A model generated the notes under the pieces. That model worked only from the letters and a program-made list of their open reading frames with translations, was not told where the DNA came from and did not search any database. From Anaerolineaceae bacterium (lineage in GTDB: Bacteria > Chloroflexota > Anaerolineae > Anaerolineales > Anaerolineaceae), in contig JAGOIM010000045.1 in assembly GCA_017995665.1 (NCBI GenBank), forward strand, positions 1-9,977: DNA of 9,977 nucleotides. The letters run 5' to 3'. Within the stretch, counting starts at the first letter, position 1. Every line of letters begins with the position of its first letter. Shown one piece after another: positions 1-5,794 of the stretch. The position numbers were made by a program, and so were the translations under genes.

Positions 1-1342
1 CAAAATCGCTTTCCTCATCCCAAGCTTGAAAATAGATGCGGTGCTTGCCTTCCGAAAGTCCTTCAATCGGAACTTCAACCTCAAATCTTGCATAAAAGTT
101 ATAAATTGGATCTTGCTCGATCCTTGATACCGGATAGAGCTCTGCCTGTGGATGCCAGGGAGGAAGGTCGAGCGAATATTCAATCCGCTTCACTGAACTG
201 TATTGATCAGCTCCATTATGCCATTTGGTGAAATCGTCAGCTCCACCGCTAATGATGATGCTGTTTTCCTGATAGCTCAAACTTTCAATTTCGAGATCCG
301 GCCCATAAGCTCGTTGGAAAGGCGCATTACTCAATTTCAGCGCTTGTTTCAGAGCAGCCAAATTGGCTTCCAGCAGATACTCGTTGAAATACCAACATTC
401 TGTCACATGAGCGCCCACCTTTGAACTGCCCATACTGAATAACAAGGAAGGAATGCCCAATTCACCATAAGCAAAATCGACCAAAGTACCATAGGTGGCT
501 GGATAACCAGATTCATTCTGCCGATAGGGTTTCACCGGACTATTGTAAGTAATTTTCTTTCCGAGTGTATACAGCTCGTCGATGTAATTATTTTCGGCAA
601 TCGGGTCATACCGAAAGGGACTAAGCATTTCGTTTTCATTGGCATCCAAATGAAGCAATAATATCCGCTCTTCTTCGGCTTTGAGTGCTGTGAGGTAATT
701 GACAATTGCCTGACTTTCAGCTTCGCTGCCTGGGCCATCACCACTATAAGCTTGATCGCAGGCGCCAGTTTTAGATTCGCGCCACTGATAAGGGAAATTG
801 AGGTTCAAACGCACACCAATCTCATTTTCTTGACAACTGTTATGCACATTATTTTGCCAGCTTATCTCAAGACCCTGATCGGCCTGAAGCTCTGCCCTTA
901 GCCGCCCATCCGGATTGGCAAGAAGAATCAAATCAAGCTCCAAATAATCCAAAATCCAGCTATCCTCCGCGCTTTTCCCGTAATTAGCTAAGAGCCCCTC
1001 GGCAAAACGCAAACTCAGCTCAAGCGGTGCGAAAGCGTTTGCCCGCAATCCGCTCACTAAAACCAGGCGCGGTTTGGATTCATTGATGCTTTGATTCGTG
1101 ATTTCCAAAGCATAGATTGGCATCCCGTTCCAGGATGAGCCAATTTGATTCAGTTTGACTAAATTGGGATAGCGGTTCTTGAGATTTTGCAAACTTTGAT
1201 AAATCTCCGTGATATTGCGATAACATGGAAAATTGGGGACCGTGGATAGCGTTTGAAACTGGGATTGAGCAGGAGCAGAACTTGTTGAAGAGAAGATTAG
1301 TAAAGCCAATAGTACAAGTAAGAACTTCATAGATTTTTTCAA
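1..1342 (-). CDS. Secreted M14 carboxypeptidase-like protein, probably inactive, C-terminus beyond window
   Basis: The frame is open on the minus strand from 1342 to the window edge (about 447 residues, no stop). Residues 1-25 form a signal peptide (MKKS, hydrophobic stretch, APA before Q26). The fold follows secreted zinc carboxypeptidases: a YxxxxEIYQSLQNL-type start, SSWNGMPIYALEI, LVSGLRANAFAPLE, the conserved ANPDGR, GVRLNLNF and LLLHLDAN. The HxxE zinc motif reads R100-A-N-A103, the position of Arg127 (bovine carboxypeptidase A numbering) is Q163, the Asn-Arg pair is N180-L181, and the catalytic Glu position appears to be S303. Only the third zinc ligand (H231) and Asn remain, so I infer an inactive paralogue, perhaps a binding protein. 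From about residue 340 an Ig/FnIII-like domain begins (GLSEGKHRIYFQAWDEES). I chose TTG at 1342 because GTGAGG lies 5 nt upstream and it adds the Lys-rich n-region; ATG at 1330 has no good ribosome site. Confidence 0.8.
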   Translation of the reverse strand, partial: MKKSMKFLLVLLALLIFSSTSSAPAQSQFQTLSTVPNFPCYRNITEIYQSLQNLKNRYPNLVKLNQIGSSWNGMPIYALEITNQSINESKPRLVLVSGLRANAFAPLELSLRFAEGLLANYGKSAEDSWILDYLELDLILLANPDGRLRAELQADQGLEISWQNNVHNSCQENEIGVRLNLNFPYQWRESKTGACDQAYSGDGPGSEAESQAIVNYLTALKAEEERILLLHLDANENEMLSPFRYDPIAENNYIDELYTLGKKITYNSPVKPYRQNESGYPATYGTLVDFAYGELGIPSLLFSMGSSKVGAHVTECWYFNEYLLEANLAALKQALKLSNAPFQRAYGPDLEIESLSYQENSIIISGGADDFTKWHNGADQYSSVKRIEYSLDLPPWHPQAELYPVSRIEQDPIYNFYARFEVEVPIEGLSEGKHRIYFQAWDEESDF

Positions 1343-1347
1343 GAAAG

Positions 1348-1353
1348 CCTCAC
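1348..1353 (-). promoter_or_regulatory. Ribosome-binding site favouring the TTG start of the M14-like gene
   Basis: Minus-strand GTGAGG ends 5 nt before TTG at 1342-1340. For the ATG at 1330 it would be 17 nt away, which is too far. This is the main reason for starting the protein at TTG. Confidence 0.5.
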
Positions 1354-1389
1354 GCTGCCAAAATGGAGACGACAGATTTTGAAATTTGT

Positions 1390-1424
1390 ATTCAGGTAAA
1401 ATAGAACTTTTATTTTACCTGAAT
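1390..1424. repeat. Perfect 14-bp inverted repeat upstream of the M14-like gene
   Basis: ATTCAGGTAAAATA at 1390-1403 is repeated exactly in reverse complement at 1411-1424 around a 7-nt loop. It lies about 50 nt upstream of the M14-like start. Each arm contains TAAAAT, a plausible -10 hexamer, so it could be an operator overlapping a promoter. On the plus strand it is followed by a short T run and could instead act as a terminator, but no plus-strand gene ends here. The arm resembles the AATTCAGGGTAAAATAG segment just upstream of the PhzF-family gene. Confidence 0.6.
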
Positions 1425-1565
1425 TTTTCAGCAAGAGCGTAAAAGTCCCCAATCCGGTAGCAATTCGCATTATGGAACCGCACTCATCAATAATAAGAAT
1501 ATTATTGGGACCACATCGGATACTGATTATATTACAATAATAATTATAAATATAATATTACAACG

Positions 1566-1624
1566 GTAGGGGCGGGTTCAAAACGTGAGCCTTGTGAAAT
1601 TGCTCAATTAGGAAAACCCGCCCC
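1566..1624 (+). repeat. REP-like hairpin 1 (GTAG head, 10-bp stem, 36-nt loop)
   Basis: GTAG at 1566 leads into the stem GGGGCGGGTT (1569-1578), paired perfectly with AACCCGCCCC (1615-1624). The loop (1579-1614) is exactly 36 nt and begins CAAAACGTGAGC. A GTAG tetranucleotide next to a hairpin resembles REP elements mobilised by REP-associated transposases, but no such transposase is in this window. It points opposite to the neighbouring hairpin at 1678-1735, giving a convergent pair. It is missing from copy II, so it looks like a separate insertion. Confidence 0.75.
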
Positions 1625-1677
1625 GCTGGAATCGGGGAGTTAATATGCTTTTCAATGTGTTTTCGCACTTCTAGAAA

Positions 1678-1735
1678 GGGTGGCTCTGACTGGGTTACGG
1701 ATTATTGAGCATTCGTGATTTGGAGCCACCCCTAC
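1678..1735 (-). repeat. REP-like hairpin 3 (GTAG head, 36-nt loop)
   Basis: On the minus strand GTAG starts at 1735. The stem GGGTGGCTC (1731-1723) pairs with GAGCCACCC (1686-1678), extendable by one G-U pair. The loop (1722-1687) is 36 nt and contains CTCAATAATCC, identical to the 11-nt block in the loop of the hairpin at 3606-3663. It is the core hairpin of composite copy I. Confidence 0.75.
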
Positions 1736-1759
1736 CCGTGTATATATCGATTTATTTCA

Positions 1760-1800
1760 TATTGCGAATTGCTGCCAATCTGGTCAGTACTTCGCAATAT
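1760..1800. repeat. Perfect 10-bp inverted repeat at the end of copy I
   Basis: ATATTGCGAA (1760-1769) and TTCGCAATAT (1791-1800) are exact reverse complements around a 21-nt loop. The left arm is part of the copy I terminal repeat. The right arm may be a further partial copy of the same end motif. No function is assignable. Confidence 0.5.
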
Positions 1801-1822
1801 TAAAAACATGAATCATTGCCCT

Positions 1823-1859
1823 AAAAAAATGCAGACAATTCCAAAATGAGAATTGCTGC
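1823..1859 (-). terminator. Intrinsic terminator of the FGGY kinase gene
   Basis: On the minus strand, 24 nt past the kinase stop, GCAG-CAATTC (1859-1850) pairs with GAATTG-CTGC (1841-1831) with one bulged T and an 8-nt loop. An A and seven T (1829-1823) follow. The sequence CAATTCTCATTTTGGAA resembles the end motif of the composite repeats at 1457 and 3753, so the terminator may have been built from a stray repeat end. Confidence 0.75.
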
Positions 1860-1882
1860 TACACAACCGCCCCATACCTCAA

Positions 1883-3442
1883 TTAATCCAAAGGCGGATA
1901 GTTGGTGATGTCTTGAATTTCTGTATATAAAGGCGAAAGACGGTCATACATTTTTACGTAAACACGGTTATAAAGCTCATCGTAAATTTCCTGGTTTTTG
2001 GCTTCGGGGTGGAAGCTGTCTTTAATCCGCGTCATTTCTGCTACCGCAGTCTCAAAGGATGGCTGCAAACCCAAACCGACCGCCAAATCGATGGCGGCAC
2101 CCAAACCGCTGGCTTCGTAGACATGCGGACGGCTGACGGTCATGCCAAAGATGTCTGCGGTCAATTGCAAAGCGGCATCACTCTGCGAACCACCTCCGGC
2201 AACCCGAACTTCTGTTATCGGAACATGGCTTCGTTTGCTTGTTTGTTCGGCACCTTCTCTCAGGGCATAAGCCAGCCCTTCCAAAATTGCCCGGTAAATG
2301 TGGGCACGGGTATGCACTCCCCCGAAGCCGATAATCGCTCCTTTGGCTTCCGGACCGGGTGATTTCAAGCCAGGCGCCCAATAGGGTTGAACGGTCAGAC
2401 CCAGGGATCCGGCCGGAATTTCGCTGACCAAGTTATCAAACAGATGTTCCGGGGAAATTCCACGCTCTTTTGCCAGGCGTTGTTCGTTTGCTCCGAACTC
2501 GCGCAAGAACCATGAAACCATCCAGTAGCCTCTGAAAAGTTGAATTTCAAGTGAATACGAGCCCGGTACAGCGGAAGGATAGGGCGGAATGAGCGGTATC
2601 ACTTCGATGTATTTTTTGTGGGTGGTGTTAATAGTTGCCGCTGTGCCATAAGAAAGACAGCAGATGTTTGATGCAAGTGTCCCTGAGCCCAAAACTTCAC
2701 AAGCTTTGTCTGCCGCTGCGGCAATTACCGGCAAACCAAGGGGAATACCGGTATCATCAGCAGCTCTGCGGTTAACTTCGCCTAAGAAACTTGCCGGTTG
2801 CACCAAATCAACGAGCTTTTCTTCTTCGACGGGAACGGCTTTCCACTTCCAGTCGCCCTTCCCTGCCCATTCATGTTTTTTATAGTCGAAAGGCAAATAG
2901 GCAACCTGATTACCGGTTGAATCTATAAATTTCCCGGTCATTTGATAACTAAGATAGCCGGAAAGCAGGACGACTTTGTAAGTTTCATCCCAAATCTCCG
3001 GTTGATTGGTTCGAATCCAATTTGTTTTGGCTTCCGTTTGAAGATAGCGCACGGTTTCGGTCATCCCGGTCAGGGCAAAACCAAGCCCCCAAAAACCGCC
3101 AACTTTAGGCAAACCGGTCGTTCGACGTTGGTCAGACCAGTGAATAGCGGGTCTGAGAGGCTTTCCGTTTTTGTCGAGATTGATCAAGACATTCCGCTGG
3201 CAGGTGATGGCAACACCGGCAATTTTGCTTTTATCGACGCCATCCATAAGCCAGAGTTTTTGACAGGCTTCGCAAAGGCTTTTCCAAAACTTTTCCGGCT
3301 CCAATTCAGCCCAACCGTGATTGGCAGCCGAATAGATGGGCAAGGGGACATGGGTCTTGAAAAGCAAATTGCCTTGCAGGTCGAAAATTAGAGCCCGTGT
3401 CGATTGGGTGCCTACGTCTATTGCCAATAATTGTTCTTTCAT
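1883..3442 (-). CDS. FGGY-family carbohydrate kinase, substrate unknown
   Basis: This 519-residue cytoplasmic protein should transfer phosphate from ATP to a sugar or polyol. The N-terminal FGGY domain opens with the phosphate-binding loop DVGTQSTRA (9-17) and carries HWSDQRR (101-107), the position where relatives have a substrate-contacting WxDxR-like motif. The likely catalytic base is D245 in AAAADKACEVLG, and SYGTAA (264-269) follows. The C-terminal domain has EGLAYALREG (388-397) and the adenosine-binding VAGGGSQSD (414-422), then YEASGLGAA (442-450). Length and motifs are complete. It resembles xylulokinase-like and YgcE-like members, but substrate cannot be read from motifs. No isomerase, dehydrogenase or transporter is adjacent, so context gives no hint. 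GAGG lies 5 nt before ATG. It is transcribed alone and is bracketed by inverted copies of the composite repeat. Confidence 0.9.
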   Translation of the reverse strand: MKEQLLAIDVGTQSTRALIFDLQGNLLFKTHVPLPIYSAANHGWAELEPEKFWKSLCEACQKLWLMDGVDKSKIAGVAITCQRNVLINLDKNGKPLRPAIHWSDQRRTTGLPKVGGFWGLGFALTGMTETVRYLQTEAKTNWIRTNQPEIWDETYKVVLLSGYLSYQMTGKFIDSTGNQVAYLPFDYKKHEWAGKGDWKWKAVPVEEEKLVDLVQPASFLGEVNRRAADDTGIPLGLPVIAAAADKACEVLGSGTLASNICCLSYGTAATINTTHKKYIEVIPLIPPYPSAVPGSYSLEIQLFRGYWMVSWFLREFGANEQRLAKERGISPEHLFDNLVSEIPAGSLGLTVQPYWAPGLKSPGPEAKGAIIGFGGVHTRAHIYRAILEGLAYALREGAEQTSKRSHVPITEVRVAGGGSQSDAALQLTADIFGMTVSRPHVYEASGLGAAIDLAVGLGLQPSFETAVAEMTRIKDSFHPEAKNQEIYDELYNRVYVKMYDRLSPLYTEIQDITNYPPLD

Positions 3443-3533
3443 CTAAACCTCAAAACCTTAAGCCCAGCCTTGCTTGAATTGGACTTTGTAAAATTAATTC
3501 ATTGCCAAGTTTACCATTAAGATTAACAAGGCA

Positions 3534-3568
3534 GGAAACGGGCAGCGGGCAGCGGGGAGCTGGCAATT
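3534..3568 (+). repeat. Degenerate heptad repeat, about five 7-bp units
   Basis: Consecutive 7-mers read GGAAACG, GGCAGCG, GGCAGCG, GGGAGCT, GGCAATT; the last two run into the left end of composite copy II. Similar G-rich sequence flanks the other end of copy II (3752-3778). Heptanucleotide tandem repeats of this kind resemble the short tandemly repeated sequences known from cyanobacteria, though this is only a visual likeness. Confidence 0.5.
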
Positions 3569-3753
3569 CTCAATATCAAATAAATCGTGAGATATATATA
3601 AATGGGTAGGGGGAGGTCCCAATCGTGAGCACTCAATAATCCACTGCTTAATAAGACCTCCCCTCGTGCTAAAACTGCGGATATGTAGTGAAAACCAAAT
3701 TGTTTCCGTGATTCCGATGATTGATGAGGGCAGTTCCATAATGAGAATTCCTG
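3559..3753 (+). repeat. Composite intergenic repeat, copy II
   Basis: A roughly 195-bp unit between the divergent kinase and M23 genes. It starts GCTGGCAATTCTCAATATC (3559) and ends TTCCATAATGAGAATTCCTG (3753); the ends share AATTCTCA-TAT as an imperfect inverted repeat. Inside are AAATAAATCG and ATATATATA, the hairpin at 3606-3663, and the 47-nt spacer ending GATTCC at 3715. It has the same order as copy I on the opposite strand, but lacks the extra hairpin and AT-rich tract. Both ends carry TTCTC here, whereas both ends carry TTCGC in copy I. Confidence 0.75.
3606..3663 (+). repeat. REP-like hairpin 2 (GTAG head, 36-nt loop)
   Basis: GTAG at 3606 precedes the stem GGGGAGGTC (3610-3618), paired with GACCTCCCC (3655-3663). 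The loop (3619-3654) is 36 nt and contains CGTGAGC, shared with hairpin 1, and CTCAATAATCC, shared with hairpin 3. The stem sequence differs from both others yet remains fully paired. Confidence 0.75.
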
Positions 3754-3830
3754 ACGGCGAGCCGGGAGCCGGAAACAATTGTAAGAAAACGGCAAAGGCT
3801 CAATATCCCCTAAAAAACGCCTTCATCGGC

Positions 3831-3836
3831 TACAAT
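3831..3836 (+). promoter_or_regulatory. Candidate -10 element of the M23/P-domain gene
   Basis: TACAAT lies 43 nt before the chosen GTG start. No convincing -35 hexamer is visible at the usual distance, so this is a tentative call. The rest of 3443-3879 holds the heptads, composite copy II and the divergent kinase leader. Confidence 0.35.
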
Positions 3837-3865
3837 TCATCCGTCAGATAAATATCTTTCCTAAA

Positions 3866-3871
3866 GTGAGG
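3866..3871 (+). promoter_or_regulatory. Ribosome-binding site that favours the GTG start at 3880
   Basis: GTGAGG ends at 3871, which is 8 nt before GTG at 3880 but only 2 nt before the in-frame TTG at 3874. The GTG is therefore preferred. Confidence 0.55.
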
Positions 3872-3879
3872 AATTGTCG

Positions 3880-5691
3880 GTGAAAGACAAGCGAACCAAC
3901 CTTAATATCCTTTTTCCAATCGTTCTTTTTATAAGCTTAATCTTGGCAGGAGGCTTTCAGCTTTCCCATAAGGAGCCGCATTGCCTCGATTCGCAACCCG
4001 GCATGGCGATTCAAACCGGTTCAGCAGGGCTGGCAACTGCCGACCCGGATGGCGAACATTCGGTTTACTCCTGGCCCTTTGCTCTCGAACAAATGGGGCA
4101 TTTGCTCAGTTCTTATCAGCTCTATTCCGGCAATCTGGATGATGCTTATTTCCATGGCGGGATCGACCTGCGTGCCGAGGCAGGAACTGCAGTTCATACT
4201 CCGATGTCCGGGCAAGTGGTCAACATCGAAAAATACAATTTTAACGACCTCTATTGGGAGGTCGCCATCCTCGACCCTGAAGGTTACGTTTGGCAATATC
4301 ATCACATTGATAAAAATTCCATCCCACAGACTATCCACCAAGCCTATGCAGCCTGGCAGGCAAATCCACAGACCGGTGGCTTTATCCCTGCAGAAAGCCA
4401 TTTGGGCGATATCGTCACCTGGACGGAATGGACTTTTGGCAGTTATTTTCATCACATTCACCTCAACATTCTGGCAGCCGGGGATGTCTATATCAATCCG
4501 CTTGAGTTTTTGGACGAGACTTATCCCGACAGCCAAACGCCCGAAATCCAGGGGATTGGCCTGTTTAGCGGAACAAACAGCCTGCTTAGCGGTAATTCAG
4601 TTCCCAAAGATACAGATTACAGCCTCTATCTTCACGTTCGGGATCTCTACATGAGCGAGGTTTACTACCTGCCTCCTCAGCGAATCACCTATAAAATCAA
4701 TGACAGCGAACCTCAGCTGGTCTGGGATTTTCACACTTTCCCCGGTGGAGATCAAGACGACGTCTACCCAAACAAACTTTTCTTGCCCGGTTTGACCAAA
4801 GGCAATTACGATGCGCGCGATTTCTATATTGACCTCGGTTTCAGGCTTGTAGGCGAAAATCCTTTCCCAACGGAAGTCGGGGAATATGAAATTGAGGTTG
4901 GGGTTTGGGATTATCACGAAAACTATACCTCCTCAAGCTTCATCTGGCTTGTTACAGAAAGCATCCCGGATGGCGGTTGTATTGGAAATAATGGAATTAC
5001 TCACAGGTTCACAATCGAACAGGATGCTTCTATAGAGGATATCAACCTTGGGATCGTCGTCGAGCATGCCAAACGGGGTCAGATTCGGGTCAACCTGAAG
5101 GGTCCACAGGATAAGACGTCCAAAATCATTGTCTTCAACTCGGGAAATGAGAATCAAAATTACAATTTTTTGGTTGATGATGCTTCAGATGAAAAAATAA
5201 ATAACAATAAGAACGACGAATTGTTCCCAACAACATTCAACCGTGAGGTTGGTCCTTCTCAGAATGGGATTTTGGATGCGTACATTGGCTTGCCGGCGAA
5301 GGGAGTTTGGGAAGTTTTTGTTTGTGACATGATGCCCGGCACAATCGGACAACTTTACAAACTTGACCTGCAAATTAAAACCACTAGTAATCAGCAACCG
5401 ATTGCCACGCCTCAATCGCTTATGACCGGGATGGGGCAAGCCTTGCCAATTCTTTTGAGCGGAACGGATCCGGAAGGTGCGGCGCTTAGCTTTGAGATTG
5501 TTGAGATGCCAAAACACGGCAGCCTGACAGGCGAAGGAGCTTCGTGGCTCTATATTCCTCAAGCGGGGTATAAAGGGGAGGATGAATTCCAATTTGTTGC
5601 TAATGATGGCGAACAGAACTCTCTACCTGCTACGGTTAAGATTATGGTACAACCGCTCTTGTTTTTACCGCTAATTTTTGGTGTCAATTAA
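3880..5691 (+). CDS. Secreted M23 peptidase-like protein with P-domain and Ig/cadherin-like domain
   Basis: A 603-residue extracytoplasmic protein. Residues 1-25 are a signal peptide or membrane anchor. Residues about 78-212 form an M23 (LytM/peptidoglycan endopeptidase-like) domain with the expected metal set: HGGID (H92, D96), WQYHHID (H141/H142) and HHIHLNI (HxH, H192 and H194). It therefore looks able to bind zinc, and cell-wall cleavage is a family-based inference. A beta-rich linker (about 225-360) follows, then a proprotein-convertase-type P-domain (about 367-500) with VEHAKRGQIRVNLKGP, FLVDDAS, GVWEVFVCDMMPGTIGQL. C367 and C482 sit near its ends and could form a disulfide. Residues about 507-592 form a cadherin-like domain (GTDPEGAALSFEIVEMPKHG). 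The tail is LLFLPLIFGVN. M23 plus P-domain is an unusual pairing. It is monocistronic, convergent with the sensor kinase gene. Confidence 0.85.
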   Translation: MKDKRTNLNILFPIVLFISLILAGGFQLSHKEPHCLDSQPGMAIQTGSAGLATADPDGEHSVYSWPFALEQMGHLLSSYQLYSGNLDDAYFHGGIDLRAEAGTAVHTPMSGQVVNIEKYNFNDLYWEVAILDPEGYVWQYHHIDKNSIPQTIHQAYAAWQANPQTGGFIPAESHLGDIVTWTEWTFGSYFHHIHLNILAAGDVYINPLEFLDETYPDSQTPEIQGIGLFSGTNSLLSGNSVPKDTDYSLYLHVRDLYMSEVYYLPPQRITYKINDSEPQLVWDFHTFPGGDQDDVYPNKLFLPGLTKGNYDARDFYIDLGFRLVGENPFPTEVGEYEIEVGVWDYHENYTSSSFIWLVTESIPDGGCIGNNGITHRFTIEQDASIEDINLGIVVEHAKRGQIRVNLKGPQDKTSKIIVFNSGNENQNYNFLVDDASDEKINNNKNDELFPTTFNREVGPSQNGILDAYIGLPAKGVWEVFVCDMMPGTIGQLYKLDLQIKTTSNQQPIATPQSLMTGMGQALPILLSGTDPEGAALSFEIVEMPKHGSLTGEGASWLYIPQAGYKGEDEFQFVANDGEQNSLPATVKIMVQPLLFLPLIFGVN

Positions 5692-5762
5692 TAGTTGACC
5701 AAGACTTCGTAATTGGCAGAAATTTTTTTGAGCTTTTAGCATAATAACCTGACATGAAATCA

Positions 5763-5794
5763 AACCTGGGTCATGTGACTGATTGACCCAGGTT
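5763..5794 (-). terminator. Terminator of the two-component operon, possibly bidirectional
   Basis: AACCTGGGTCA (5763-5773) and TGACCCAGGTT (5784-5794) form a perfect 11-bp stem with a 10-nt loop. On the minus strand it begins inside the histidine kinase stop codon and is followed by TTTGATTTC, a modest T run. On the plus strand no T run follows, so service to the M23 gene ending 72 nt upstream is less certain. A T7 run at 5723-5729 lacks a strong stem. Confidence 0.65.

Larger units (their letters stand above)
1457..1779 (-). repeat. Composite intergenic repeat, copy I (inverted relative to copy II)
   Basis: Read on the minus strand it begins TTGGCAGCAATTCGCAATATG (1779 down) and ends TTCCATAATGCGAATTGCTAC (1457). 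These ends are imperfect inverted repeats of each other sharing AGCAATTCGCA-TATG-AA. Between them, in order, are an AT-rich lead with ATATATA, a GTAG-headed hairpin (1735-1678), a 47-nt spacer (1674-1628), and then about 135 nt absent from copy II, which hold a second hairpin in the opposite sense (1566-1624) and an AT-rich tract. Copy II (3559-3753) matches at the left end (16 of 17 nt over CAATAT-AAATAAATCG), in the spacer (32 of 47 nt) and at the right end (29 of 33 nt). The family is not one I recognise; it behaves like a MITE or a structured intergenic element. Confidence 0.75.

Noticed and set aside
1457..1779. CRISPR-like or riboswitch reading of the repeat region
   Set aside because: Repeat units are inverted and not regularly spaced direct repeats, and no known riboswitch core is visible; the structure recurs in both orientations relative to genes.
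3494..3795. Overlapping minus-strand open frames of about 90 residues
   Set aside because: They lie across composite copy II and the heptads, have no recognisable domain and no good ribosome site.
3666..3851. Small plus-strand open frame after hairpin 2
   Set aside because: It runs through the repeat's non-coding spacer and right end with no domain signal, and its composition looks random.
4021..4654. Long open frames (171 and 201 residues) in other frames inside the M23/P-domain gene
   Set aside because: They are shadows; the main frame carries the conserved metal and domain motifs.
5700..5735. Intrinsic terminator for the M23 gene using the T7 run at 5723-5729
   Set aside because: The preceding stem (CCAA/TTGG) is only about 4-5 bp and is not adjacent to the T run.
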